NCBI GenBank assembly: GCA_963781265.1
Contig: CAWAFH010000008.1
Location: 62,001-126,000 of the forward strand
Direction of reading: 5' to 3'
Origin: WHSW01 sp963781265
Lineage (GTDB): Bacteria > Actinomycetota > Thermoleophilia > Solirubrobacterales > 70-9
Length of the DNA stretch: 64,000 nucleotides
Shown here: positions 8,622 to 17,003 of the stretch, piece after piece
Position numbering within the stretch: the stretch's first letter is position 1
How the letters are laid out: each line of letters begins with the position of its first letter
Translations under genes and position numbers: made by a program
The notes under the pieces: generated by a model
The model's database searches: none
What the model saw: only the letters and a program-made list of their open reading frames with translations
What the model was told of the DNA's origin: nothing

Positions 8622-10012
8622 CCGTCGGCCTCGCCCTCGCTGGCCTCAGCCTTGCGTTCCACGTAGCCCTCGATATTTCGCTGCTCGTTGCTCGACACGC
8701 CGAGCGCCCCTTCCGGAACATCCTCGCGGATCACCGCACCGGCGCCAGTGTAAGCGCCATCGCCGATGGTCACCGGCGCGACGAGCGAGTTGTTGACGCC
8801 GACCCGCGCATCCTCCCCGATCTTCGTCCTGTGCTTGCGCCTGCCGTCGTAGTTGGCGATCGTCGTCCCGGCGCCGACGTTGGCGCGAGCGCCGACCTCC
8901 GTGTCGCCGACGTAGGTGAGGTGCGGGACCTTCGCCCCCGCGCCGATCGTCGAGTTCTTGACCTCGACGAAGGCGCCCGCCTTGCCGCCCTGGCCGATCT
9001 CGGCGTCCGGGCGCAGGTACGTGAACGGGCCGACGTTGGCGAGGTCGCCGACCACGGCGCTGGTCAGGTACGAGTGCACCACGCGAGCCTGCTCGCCCAC
9101 CCGCGTATCGGTCAGGGTCGAATGCGGGCCGATGATCGAGTCGGCGCCGATCGACGTCTCACCGCGCAGCACGCAGCCGGGCTCGATCGTCGCATCGGCG
9201 GCGATCTCGACCTCCGCGTCGATCCACGTCGAACCGGGATCGACGACGGTGACCCCGGCGAGCATGTGGCGCTCGAGGATCTGGCGCCGGGCGACCGCGG
9301 TCACCGCGGCGAGGTCGACGCGGGTGTTGACGCCGAGGTTCACGTTCTGGTCCGTGGCCTTGTGGGCGATCACGCGGCGGCCCGCGTCGCGCAGCATCGG
9401 CAACACGTCGCCGAGGTAGTACTCGCCGGCCGAGTTGTCGTCTTCGAGGTGGTCGAGCGCCGCCATCAGCGGCTCGGCGTCGAAGGCGTAGGTGCCGGCG
9501 TTGACCTCGCCGATCGCGAGCACCTCGGCCGCGACCTGCTCGGGGTTCTTGGTCTCGACGATCCGCTCGATGTCACCGTCGGCGTCGCGAACGATCCGCC
9601 CGTAAGCGCCCGGGTCGTCGAGCTCGACCGTCATCACCGTCGCCCCCGCGCCGGCAGCGCGATGGGTCTCGAGCAGGGCCGCGACGATCTCTCCGGTGAT
9701 CAGCGGGTGATCGCCGGAGAGGACGACCACGGTGTCGGAGTCGCGAACCAGGTCGTGGGCGGCCCGCACGGCGCCGCCGGTCCCGTCGGCTTCCGGCTGG
9801 ATCACGGTCTCGGTGCCCTCGGGCAGCCCCGGGGTCAGGTCGCGGTCGGGCGAGACGATCACCGCCACGCGGTCCGCTCCGGCCTCACGCGCGGCAAGCA
9901 CGGGCCAGGCGACCATCGGCCGCCCGCACACGGGGTGCAGGACCTTCGGCAGCGACGAGCGCATGCGCGTGCCCTCGCCGGCGGCCATGATCAGGACGGT
10001 GGGCCCGCTCAC
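8618..10012 (-). CDS. glmU: Bifunctional UDP-GlcNAc pyrophosphorylase / GlcN-1-P acetyltransferase
   Basis: This cytosolic enzyme acetylates glucosamine 1-phosphate and then makes UDP-GlcNAc for peptidoglycan. From GTG 10012 the protein is 464 residues. The N-terminal uridyltransferase shows VLIMAAGEGTRMRSSLPKVLH, the signature G-x-G-T-R-M-x-x-x-x-PK, and the C-terminal half shows hexapeptide repeats of a left-handed beta helix (VGPFTYLRPDAEIG, KAGAFVEVKNSTIG, VGDTEVGARANVGAGTTIANYDG). An upstream extension is open but is sequence from the neighbouring pseudogene in another frame. prs follows with a 4-bp overlap. Confidence 0.96.
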   Translation of the reverse strand: MSGPTVLIMAAGEGTRMRSSLPKVLHPVCGRPMVAWPVLAAREAGADRVAVIVSPDRDLTPGLPEGTETVIQPEADGTGGAVRAAHDLVRDSDTVVVLSGDHPLITGEIVAALLETHRAAGAGATVMTVELDDPGAYGRIVRDADGDIERIVETKNPEQVAAEVLAIGEVNAGTYAFDAEPLMAALDHLEDDNSAGEYYLGDVLPMLRDAGRRVIAHKATDQNVNLGVNTRVDLAAVTAVARRQILERHMLAGVTVVDPGSTWIDAEVEIAADATIEPGCVLRGETSIGADSIIGPHSTLTDTRVGEQARVVHSYLTSAVVGDLANVGPFTYLRPDAEIGQGGKAGAFVEVKNSTIGAGAKVPHLTYVGDTEVGARANVGAGTTIANYDGRRKHRTKIGEDARVGVNNSLVAPVTIGDGAYTGAGAVIREDVPEGALGVSSNEQRNIEGYVERKAEASEGEADG

Positions 10013-10077
10013 GCCGCGAATCGTAGAGGCGGCGGCTCGATGGACGGTTTGCGGCCCGCCGGAACGCCACGCAGGGT

Positions 10078-10856
10078 TCAGGCCAGCTCCCCGCTGTCTC
10101 GGCGCTCGAGCTCGCGCTCGTAGATCTTCACCCACTTGCGGATCGCGTTGTCGGAGACGCCGTACCTGCGGCCGGTCGCCACGTAGCCGTAGCTCCTCGA
10201 TCTCGGCGATGAGCTCGGGATACGGCGGGCGCTCGACGCGTCTCGTTCGCGGTCGCTGTTCGCCCGTGGGCTGTCTGCGTCCTGTTCCACCGTTGGCCGC
10301 AAGCCCGGGAGCAGTACCGGTTGTTGTGGCGTGCCGGGAAGAAGGATTCCCCACAGGTGAGGCACTTGCGGGCCTTCTTCGGAGTCCGGTTCTTTGAGCC
10401 GCAGTGGGTTTCGAGCGTCGCTGCGCAGTTCGGGCAAAGGATGCGGAGGTTCTCGAATCGATGGTCGTCCGGTACTCCGTTGATGTGATCGAGGATGAGC
10501 GCCATTCGGCGGCCGCGCCATGACTCGCCCTGTCCGCATTCCTCGCAGACCCGGTCTTTGCGGCCCTCCTCGAAGAGTCGGCGCTTGAGATGAAACCGAG
10601 AGTAGGTCGAGCCCGCGATCATGATTTCGTCAAGCCGCCGCTTGGGCGCTTCAGGGCTTCGTTTCTGGCGGCATCCGGATCGAAGTGATCGAGTGGAGAT
10701 CTCGCCCAGAGGCGCGCGTACTTCTTCAGTGTCCTCCAGTTGCCGCCAGCGCTTCTGTAGCCAAGATCTCTCAAGGTCTCAGCCCAGCTGGCTCGAGCGT
10801 GCGATCGCCCTGCGGAGATCGGCCTCCGTGAATCTGGCTGCTCGTGGCACGAACAT
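10078..10856 (-). pseudogene. HNH endonuclease gene with at least four frameshifts
   Basis: Translating across frames gives one coherent protein: PRAARFTEADLRRAIARSS, then SWAETLRDLGYRSAGGNWRT, then (after a shift) a helical segment TYSRFHLKRRLFEEG, a zinc-HNH core CEECGQ...LILDHINGVPDDHRFENLR...CPNCAAT, a second zinc ribbon CLTCGESFFPARH...YCSRACGQ, then VERPPYPELIAEIEE and the C-terminal helix-turn-helix GVSDNAIRKWVKIYE. Frame changes are needed near 10787-10793, 10640-10650, 10235-10245 and 10190-10194. Conserved motifs are otherwise unchanged, so decay is recent or the sequence is faulty here. Intact relatives are homing-type HNH proteins. Its start overlaps an SOS-type palindrome and it lies next to a tRNA gene. 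Confidence 0.8.
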
Positions 10857-10866
10857 ATGTTCGTGC
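10847..10866. promoter_or_regulatory. SOS (LexA) box-like perfect palindrome
   Basis: A 20-bp perfect palindrome contains the core CGAACATATGTTCG, which fits the Gram-positive/actinobacterial LexA consensus CGAAC-N4-GTTCG exactly. It covers the probable ATG (10856) and the alternative GTG (10850) of the HNH gene on the minus strand. This would place the endonuclease under DNA-damage control. Binding by LexA is inferred from the match. Confidence 0.7.
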
Positions 10867-10911
10867 ATGAGCCGGACGGAACCCGGGCTTTAGACTCCGG
10901 CTGCCAGACGA

Positions 10912-10984
10912 TCCGGGGTGGGGTAACTGGCCAGCCCGCGAGGTTTTGGTCCTCGAGGAAGGAGTTCAAGTCTTCTCCCCGGAG
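10912..10984 (+). tRNA. tRNA-Gln (anticodon TTG)
   Basis: A full cloverleaf can be drawn by eye. Acceptor stem TCCGGGG (10912-10918) pairs with CCCCGGA (10977-10983), with discriminator G10984. The D stem is GGG/CCC (10921-10923 and 10935-10937) with a GG in the loop. The anticodon stem CGAGG/CCTCG encloses TTTTGGT, giving anticodon TTG at 10946-10948. The variable region is 4 nt. The T stem AGGAG/CTTCT (one G-U) encloses TTCAAGT, with G53-C61 and A58 conserved. CCA is not encoded. It lies between the HNH pseudogene and the stop of the PucR gene. Confidence 0.88.
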
Positions 10985-10990
10985 CTGGAG

Positions 10991-12238
10991 CTACCCCTCC
11001 GCCTTGCGCCGCACCTTCGCCCGGCCGGCCGCGGTGCCGGGCTCGGTCGCGGGGCCGCGGGGCGGCGGGATGCCGAGCACGCGCATCGCCTTGAGGCCGA
11101 GGCCGAGCTTCTCGCGGCCCTCGGTGGAGGTGATGTCGTGGCCGCAGAGCTCCTTCACCCGCTCGAGCCGGTAGCGGACCGTGTGGCGGTGGGTGAACAG
11201 CTGCTCGGCGGTCGGGGTGACGTTGCCGTCGTTTTCGAGATACGCCTCGATCGTCGTCACCAGGTCGGTCTCGTACTGCTCGTCGTAGGCCGAGAGCGGC
11301 GCCACCGTCTCCTCGTAGAACCGCTCCAGCTCGCCCGGGTCCTCGCTCATCGCGGGCAGCAGCAGGCGGTAGGAGCCGGTGTCCTCGAAGGCGAGCAGCT
11401 CGAGCCCGTCGGCCTCGGCGACGTTGACGGCGAGCAGCGCCTCCTGCCCGGCCCGGTAGAGGTCGACCGGGTCGGCCACCCAGCGGCTGCGGGAGATCGT
11501 CAGGTGAAAGCCCGGCAGCGAGGCGCCGAGCTCGCGCGCCAGCGAGGCGGCCGCGCGCTCGATCTGGGCCGGCTCCTCGCCCGGGACGATCGCGCTCACC
11601 TCGGCGCGGTCGCCGAGCTCGCCGAGCCGGGCGATCGAGCCGGCGCTCGCCCCGCGCAGGGAGCGCAGCGCGACGACCAGGACCCGGGATCGCCAGTCGC
11701 CCGTCTGCGCCGCCCGCGGGGCCGCGCGGGCGAAGATCACGCCTCCACCCGAGTCGATCATCGTCCCGAGCTCGCTGGCGCGGGCCAGGATGTCCCCGCG
11801 GTCGGTGACCTTGCGGGCGAGGACCGCCTCGACGAACTGCCCCGCCGCCTCGTCGCTCGCCCACTCGGGCGCCCGCGAGCGCTCGAGCTCGAGCGCCAGC
11901 AGGGTCGAGACCATCCGCATGACGGTCGCGGACGGATCGCCGTCGCGGCGCCGGTAACGGAGCTCGCCGACCACCGCGTCGGCGACCCGCAGCTCGAGCG
12001 CGTCGACGTCGCCCTCGCCCGAGAGCAGCTTGCTCTCCTCGGCCGATGAGGAGGCGGCGACCGCGAGCACGGCGCTCGAACGGTCGATCAGGGCGACGCT
12101 CGCGCCCAGCGCAGCGGCGGCCGCGCGCGCGACGGCGGGCAGCCCGGCGCCCGACTCGATCGCCTCCGAGAGCGTCTCCAGCGCACCCTCATCCCCCTTA
12201 TTTGCAGCGGTTTCGCCTGTTTTCGACTGCTGCGCCAC
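10991..12238 (-). CDS. PucR-family transcriptional regulator
   Basis: The 415-residue protein has a GAF/GGDEF-like middle region and ends in the PucR C-terminal helix-turn-helix: TIEAYLENDGNVTPTAEQLF followed by HRHTVRYRLERVKELCG and a GREKLGLGLKAMRVL helix. The N-terminal half (ARAAAAALGASVALIDRSSAVL) resembles a ligand-sensing domain. Relatives control purine, amine or proline catabolism, but no such operon is adjacent, so the target is unknown. The C-terminal about 25 residues are a basic Pro/Ala tail. It is followed directly by the tRNA-Gln gene on the other strand. Confidence 0.85.
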   Translation of the reverse strand: MAQQSKTGETAANKGDEGALETLSEAIESGAGLPAVARAAAAALGASVALIDRSSAVLAVAASSSAEESKLLSGEGDVDALELRVADAVVGELRYRRRDGDPSATVMRMVSTLLALELERSRAPEWASDEAAGQFVEAVLARKVTDRGDILARASELGTMIDSGGGVIFARAAPRAAQTGDWRSRVLVVALRSLRGASAGSIARLGELGDRAEVSAIVPGEEPAQIERAAASLARELGASLPGFHLTISRSRWVADPVDLYRAGQEALLAVNVAEADGLELLAFEDTGSYRLLLPAMSEDPGELERFYEETVAPLSAYDEQYETDLVTTIEAYLENDGNVTPTAEQLFTHRHTVRYRLERVKELCGHDITSTEGREKLGLGLKAMRVLGIPPPRGPATEPGTAAGRAKVRRKAEG

Positions 12239-12283
12239 GCGCAGAGTCTAGGCTCGGCAAGCGTCGTTCGGGACGCCTACTCG

Positions 12284-12532
12284 CTACCCCCCGAAGATCG
12301 AGGTGATGTCGTCCCAGTAGTAGACGATCGCGATCCCGGCCGCGACCCCGATCGCGAGCAGGGCGATCAGGACGAAGAACGAGACCAGCACCGCCGTCAC
12401 CTTCTCCCAGGTGCGGCCGAACGAGCCGACCGTCGGCGCGAGGATCAACAGCCCGAAGGCGAGCAGGCTGATCAGGGCCGCGCCGCCGAAGAGGAAGTAC
12501 TCGGTCGGGATCTGGGCCACGACGAAGGTCAC
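12284..12532 (-). CDS. Small two-helix membrane protein (82 aa)
   Basis: The GTG at 12532 overlaps the stop of the DedA-PAP2 gene as GTGA, indicating translational coupling. The product has two long hydrophobic helices (FLFGGAALISLLAFGLLILAP and ALLAIGVAAGIAIVYYW) separated by a short basic loop, and ends DDITSIFGG. No family is recognised. The frame is open further upstream but that part is an antisense-like Arg-rich artefact. Confidence 0.65.
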   Translation of the reverse strand: MTFVVAQIPTEYFLFGGAALISLLAFGLLILAPTVGSFGRTWEKVTAVLVSFFVLIALLAIGVAAGIAIVYYWDDITSIFGG

Positions 12533-13995
12533 GATGCCGGCTGATTCTGCCGCAACTCCGCGACGTGCGTTAGCACCATCGCCAGCGCGGCGCAGCCCGC
12601 GAAGGCGCTGACGCCCAGCGCCCAGCCGCCGCTGACGTCGCTCAGGTAGTGGACTCCGAGGTAGACACGGCTGAGCCCGACCACCGCCGTGAGCGCGAAT
12701 CCGGCCGCGATCAGCGCCGTCCCGTACTTCCACCCGGGCCGCACCCGGACCGCGACCGTGAGCGCCAACCAGACGTAGAAGACCGAGTGGGCCGCGTGCC
12801 CGCTCGGATACGAGGCGTTCGGCGCGTCGACCAGCGGGTCCGGCGGCCGGGGACGGTCGACGATCTCCTTGATCACCGGGACGGCGATCAGGATGATCAC
12901 CACCGCCGCGACGAGCACCCCGAACTCGGGCCAGCGCCCGCGCCAGGCGAGCACCCCGGCGGCGACCACCGTGAACGGGACCAACGCCCAGCTCGAGCCG
13001 AGAGCCGTGATCAGCTTGGCGAGGCTGGTCAGCGAGGATGTCCGCAGCGAGTCGACGAAGTCGATCGCCTGCGAGTCGCCCGGGGTCGGCCCGGCGTCAC
13101 CGGCGACGATCATCGCGTAGCCGATCAGCACGAACAGGGCGACCGCGAGGGTCGCGATCAGGGTCGTGAACTCGAGCCCGAGCCCGCCCGGGGTGAACCG
13201 CCGCCAGGCGAAGCGGATCTGCGGAACCAGGCGCCGCAGACCGGGCGTCGACTCGATCCTCGCGGCCAGCTTGGAGCGGTTCTCGTGCTCGCGCAGATAA
13301 CGCTGGATCGCGATCCCGCCGACGACCATCGCGACCACGATGCCGAACACGAGGGCGCCCGTGCCGGCGATCTCGGTCGCCTTGTCGATGCTCTGAGAGA
13401 GGAAGTAGCCGAGCAGGCAGAACGCCGCCGCCCACAGCCCCGTGCCGAGGACGCTGTAGGGGACGAAGGCGCGATACCGCATCCCCGAGCTGCCGGCGAT
13501 GAACGGCGCCAGCGCGCGGACGAGGCCGATGAAGCGCCCGACCAGGATCGTCTTGCCGCCGTGGCGCGCGAAGTACGCCTCCACCTGCTCGAAGCGCTCG
13601 TGTGTGATCCGCACCCTCGGCCCGTGGCGGAGCACGAAGTCACGCCCGAGCTTGGTGCCGATGTAGAAGCTCGTCGTGTCCCCGGCCCAGGCGCAGAACC
13701 AGACGATCGCGATCGTGATCACGATCGAGGTCTCGCCCTGCCCGGCCACCGCCCCACCGAGGATCACCGCCGTCTCGCCGGGGAAGACCAGCCCGATGAA
13801 GGCGCCCGTCTCGAGGAAGGCGAGAGCGCCCACGAGCGCGTAGGTCCAATCGCCGAGCTTCGCCGAGAGGTCCTCGAGCAGCTGCTCGACATCGATGTCC
13901 GGAGCGAACTTCTGGAAGGCGATGAACGCGGCGACCACGAGCACGGCGATCAGGATCAGGCGACCGCGGTTGCGCTTCTCTCCCTCGAGCTGCAT
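12529..13995 (-). CDS. DedA (SNARE-associated) - PAP2 phosphatase fusion
   Basis: The 488-residue membrane protein joins two domains. Residues about 35-230 are DedA-like: FLETGAFIGLVFPGETAVILGG, then WAGDTTSFYIGTKLGR and FIGLVRALAPFIAGSSGM. Residues about 290-480 are a PAP2 phosphatase with all three motifs: KEIVDRPRPPDP, YPSGHAAHS (catalytic His) and SRVYLGVHYLSDV. DedA proteins flip undecaprenyl phosphate or related lipids and PAP2 enzymes dephosphorylate lipid pyrophosphates, so a joint role in lipid-carrier recycling is a reasonable inference. Start ATG 13995 lies 7 bp from the ispE stop. Confidence 0.9.
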   Translation of the reverse strand: MQLEGEKRNRGRLILIAVLVVAAFIAFQKFAPDIDVEQLLEDLSAKLGDWTYALVGALAFLETGAFIGLVFPGETAVILGGAVAGQGETSIVITIAIVWFCAWAGDTTSFYIGTKLGRDFVLRHGPRVRITHERFEQVEAYFARHGGKTILVGRFIGLVRALAPFIAGSSGMRYRAFVPYSVLGTGLWAAAFCLLGYFLSQSIDKATEIAGTGALVFGIVVAMVVGGIAIQRYLREHENRSKLAARIESTPGLRRLVPQIRFAWRRFTPGGLGLEFTTLIATLAVALFVLIGYAMIVAGDAGPTPGDSQAIDFVDSLRTSSLTSLAKLITALGSSWALVPFTVVAAGVLAWRGRWPEFGVLVAAVVIILIAVPVIKEIVDRPRPPDPLVDAPNASYPSGHAAHSVFYVWLALTVAVRVRPGWKYGTALIAAGFALTAVVGLSRVYLGVHYLSDVSGGWALGVSAFAGCAALAMVLTHVAELRQNQPAS

Positions 13996-14002
13996 CGGGG
14001 GA

Positions 14003-14845
14003 TTATCCGAGCCGCTGCGGCGCCGAAACGATCGCGCGCGCGTAGCGGGGCGGCAGCGCCGCCACCGCGGCGTCGGCCGCGGCCAGATCGGCGAACAGCC
14101 CGACGGCGGTCGGGCCGGAGCCGCTGACCAGGGTGCGGTCGGCGCCGGCCTCGTCGAGCGCCGCGAGCGCCTCGGCGATCTGGGGGCGCAGCGAGATCGC
14201 CGCCTGCTCGAGGTCGTTGACCAGCAGGTCGCCGTAGTCGAGCGGTGAGGCCCCGCTCGAGGTCGCCTCGCGCAGCCGGCGCTCGAGCTCGCCGAGCTCC
14301 GCCTCCGAGCGCCCGCCGCCGAGCGCATCGGCCTCGGCGTAGACCTCGGCCGCCCGCAGCCCGTCGTCGTCGTCGATCAGCACCGCGGCGAACTCGCCCG
14401 GGGTCGGCAGCGCCTCGACTCGCTCCCCCGAGCCGCCGACCAGGGCGAACGCCGGATCGAGCTGGGACGGCACGTCGGCGCCCAGCCCCGCCGCGAGCTC
14501 GGCGAGCCCGTCGACCTGATCGCCGGCGAGCCGCAGGATCGCCGCGGCGTCGGCGCTGCCGCCGCCGAGCCCGGCGGCGACCGGAATCCGCTTCTCGATC
14601 TCGACCCGGACCGGGTCGTGGCGCCAGCCGCGGGCTCGCATGGCCTCGAGCGCGACCGCGACCAGGTTCGGCCCGCTCACCCCGGGGCAGATGACCTCGT
14701 CCGCCTCGCCGACGGCGGGGCCGACCTCGAGCCGGTCGGCGAGCAGCAGCGGGCAGAACAGCGAGCGCAGCTCGTGCAGGCCGTCGTCGCGCCGGGCGCC
14801 GACATACAGGCAGAGGTTGAGCTTCGCGGGCGCGCGCAGGATCAC
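14003..14845 (-). CDS. ispE: 4-diphosphocytidyl-2-C-methyl-D-erythritol kinase
   Basis: IspE phosphorylates CDP-ME in the non-mevalonate isoprenoid pathway. From GTG 14845 the protein is 280 residues and opens ILRAPAKLNLCLYVGARRDDGLHEL, the expected start. The GHMP ATP loop is IPVAAGLGGGSADAAAIL, and the C-terminal motif is LVSGSGPTAVGLFA. The GTG overlaps the rsmA stop as GTGA. The gene pair rsmA-ispE is common in actinobacteria. Confidence 0.95.
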   Translation of the reverse strand: MILRAPAKLNLCLYVGARRDDGLHELRSLFCPLLLADRLEVGPAVGEADEVICPGVSGPNLVAVALEAMRARGWRHDPVRVEIEKRIPVAAGLGGGSADAAAILRLAGDQVDGLAELAAGLGADVPSQLDPAFALVGGSGERVEALPTPGEFAAVLIDDDDGLRAAEVYAEADALGGGRSEAELGELERRLREATSSGASPLDYGDLLVNDLEQAAISLRPQIAEALAALDEAGADRTLVSGSGPTAVGLFADLAAADAAVAALPPRYARAIVSAPQRLG

Positions 14846-15609
14846 GCCGCTTCCCCCTCGAGCGCCGCCGCGAGCTCGACGAACTGGGCGGGCGAGAGGG
14901 CCTCGGCTCGCGCGTCGGCAGGCAGGCCGAGCCGTTCCAGCGCCGCCCGCGCCGGCTCTCGCGATCCCGGCCGCGCGTGCTCGAGCGAGCGCGCCAGCGA
15001 CTTGCGCCGGTGCGCGAACGCGTCGCGAACCAGCCGCGCGACGGCGGGCGAGGCGCCCGGTCCGGTCCGGCGCAGGCCGATCAGCGCCGAGTCGACCCGC
15101 GGCCGCGGCGTGAACACGGCCCGGTCTACGGCGCGCAGGATCCGCACCTCGCAGGCCAGCTGGACGAGCACGCTCGGCCCGCCGTACGTGCGCGAGCCGG
15201 GGCCGGCGCGCAGCCGATCGGCGATCTCGCGCTGGACCATCAGCGTCCACGACCGGACCCCGGGCAGCTCGGCGATCGTCCGCAGCAGGAGCGGGGTCGC
15301 GATCGAGTAGGGGAGGTTGGCGACCATCCGGGTCGGGCTCGGATCGAGGGCCGCGAGGTCGAGCCGCATCGCGTCGCCGAAGTGCAGCTCGACGTTCGGG
15401 TGCTCGGCGGCGATCGCCTCGAGCGCCGGGCGCAGCCGCTGGTCGAGCTCGATCACCTGCACGCTCGCCGCGAGGGGCGCGATCTGCGCCGTCAGCGCCC
15501 CCTCCCCGCCGCCGACCTCCAGCACGACGTCGTCCGGCTCGATCGCCGCCTCGCGGACGATCGCGCCGAGCAGGTTCGTGTCCGCCAGGAAGTTCTGGCC
15601 GAGCCGCAC
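14842..15609 (-). CDS. rsmA: 16S rRNA (adenine1518/1519-N6)-dimethyltransferase
   Basis: KsgA/RsmA dimethylates the 3'-terminal helix of 16S rRNA during small-subunit assembly. From GTG 15609 the 255-residue protein begins VRLGQNFLADTNLLGAIV, then the SAM motif VVLEVGGGEGALTAQIA, the acidic VIELDQRL, and the catalytic-type VANLPYSIATPLL. The C-terminal domain has RTYGGPSVLVQL and FTPRPRVDSALIGL. The long upstream open frame is the TatD gene in another frame and was excluded. Confidence 0.95.
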   Translation of the reverse strand: MRLGQNFLADTNLLGAIVREAAIEPDDVVLEVGGGEGALTAQIAPLAASVQVIELDQRLRPALEAIAAEHPNVELHFGDAMRLDLAALDPSPTRMVANLPYSIATPLLLRTIAELPGVRSWTLMVQREIADRLRAGPGSRTYGGPSVLVQLACEVRILRAVDRAVFTPRPRVDSALIGLRRTGPGASPAVARLVRDAFAHRRKSLARSLEHARPGSREPARAALERLGLPADARAEALSPAQFVELAAALEGEAA

Positions 15610-15613
15610 GAGC

Positions 15614-16390
15614 TCACCAGCCGAAGACGCGCTGGGCGTTCGCCTCCACGGTCGCCTCCAGCTCGGCGTAGCCGACCCCGCGGACCTCGGCGACGGCCTC
15701 GGCCGTGGCGACGACGTTGGCCGGCTCGTTCGCCCGGCCGCGGACCGGCTGCGGCGAGAGGAACGGCGCGTCGGTCTCGACCAACAGCAGGTCGTCGGGG
15801 ACCTCGGCGGCGGAGGCTCGCAGCGTCTCGGAGCGCGGGTAGGTGACGTTGCCGGCGAACGAGCAGTACCAGCCCCAGTCGGCGGCCTCGAAGGCACGCT
15901 CCGGCGGCGCCGAGAAGCAGTGGAGGATCACCGTGACCCCGGTCGCCTCGGCGCGCAGGATCCCGAAGGTCTCCTCGAGCGCCTCGCCGTCGGTGGTCGC
16001 CCCGCCGTCGCGGACGTGGACGACGAGCGGCTTCGCGACCCGGCGGGCGATCTCGACGTGGGTGCGGAAGGCGTGGCGTTGCGCCTCGCGCGGGGCACGG
16101 TCGCGGTAGTAGTCGAGCCCGGTCTCGCCGACCGCGGCGACCCGCGGATGGCGGGCGAGCTCCTCGATCCGCGCCGCCGCGGCGTCGTCGAAGCCGTCGG
16201 TCCCGTTCGGGTGGCGCCCGACCGCCGCGAACACGGCCTCGTGGGCCTCGGCCGTGGCGATCGCGCGCTCCGATTCGGCCTCGTCGATCCCGACCGTGAG
16301 CATGCGGCGCACGCCGACCCGGGCGGCGTCGGCGATCAACACGGCATCGTCGGGCTCACAGATGCTCAGGTGAGTGTGGGAGTCGATCAC
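15614..16390 (-). CDS. tatD: TatD-family metal-dependent hydrolase
   Basis: The 258-residue TIM-barrel protein begins MIDSHTHLS (first metal-binding HxH) and has VAAVGETGLDYYR, KPLVVHVRDG, VILHCFSAPPE and LLLVETDAPFLSPQP, all at their usual places. TatD proteins are 3'-5' exonucleases acting on DNA or RNA, with a possible role in quality control. It sits in the usual metG-tatD-rsmA-ispE order, although two membrane-protein genes separate it from metG here. Confidence 0.93.
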   Translation of the reverse strand: MIDSHTHLSICEPDDAVLIADAARVGVRRMLTVGIDEAESERAIATAEAHEAVFAAVGRHPNGTDGFDDAAAARIEELARHPRVAAVGETGLDYYRDRAPREAQRHAFRTHVEIARRVAKPLVVHVRDGGATTDGEALEETFGILRAEATGVTVILHCFSAPPERAFEAADWGWYCSFAGNVTYPRSETLRASAAEVPDDLLLVETDAPFLSPQPVRGRANEPANVVATAEAVAEVRGVGYAELEATVEANAQRVFGW

Positions 16391-16433
16391 GGCGCCGAGT
16401 CTGGCAGAGGCCGCCGCGCGCGAGGGCGGAGAT

Positions 16434-17003
16434 TCAGTCCGTGACCGGCTTCGGCGGCGCGCCCCCGGCCTCGAGCGGCTGGCCGTCGAGCGGGGCTCCG
16501 TACGTCCACGGCGGCGGCCCGATGTCGCGATTGATGTCGAGCTGCACGTACCAGCGCGGCCCGTTGCGGGTGGCGACCAGATCGAAGTAGCGAACGTCGG
16601 CGAGGGTCGCCCGGCCGCGCTCGGCGTTGATCTCCGAGGCGAGCAGCGCCGGGACCTGCGGGCCGACGTCGTCCGGAGCGAAGGTCCCGTCGGCGCTCGA
16701 GGTGTCGGCGTCGAGCGAGCCGGGCTCGAGCCGCAGCGAGGCGATCCCCTGCCCGGCGGCGAGCTGGTCGTCGAGCTGAGCGAGGGCCGGCGCCAGGTTC
16801 GCGGCGCGGTACAGCGAGTCCGGGTCGTCCCCGGCGACCGCGCCCGGCGCCGAGGACGAGCTCACCCCGGGCTCGACCGAATCATCGGGAAGGTCGGGCG
16901 CGAGCCCGTCCATGACGACGAAGCCGAGGTAGAGGCCGAGCGCGATGGCGATGGCGTGGACGAGCAAGGGGGTCGGGTTGAACCCGCCGCCCTCGGTCGC
17001 CAT
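16434..17003 (-). CDS. Single-pass membrane protein, unknown
   Basis: The 189-residue product has one N-terminal helix (LLVHAIAIALGLYLGFVVM) and then a soluble, acidic, Ser-rich region with a conserved-looking beta part (ATLADVRYFDLVATRNGPRW followed by YVQLDIN). It ends in a Pro-rich tail. No family is recognised. ATG 17003 overlaps the stop of the SHOCT protein gene as TGATG, so the two are co-translated. Confidence 0.65.
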   Translation of the reverse strand: MATEGGGFNPTPLLVHAIAIALGLYLGFVVMDGLAPDLPDDSVEPGVSSSSAPGAVAGDDPDSLYRAANLAPALAQLDDQLAAGQGIASLRLEPGSLDADTSSADGTFAPDDVGPQVPALLASEINAERGRATLADVRYFDLVATRNGPRWYVQLDINRDIGPPPWTYGAPLDGQPLEAGGAPPKPVTD

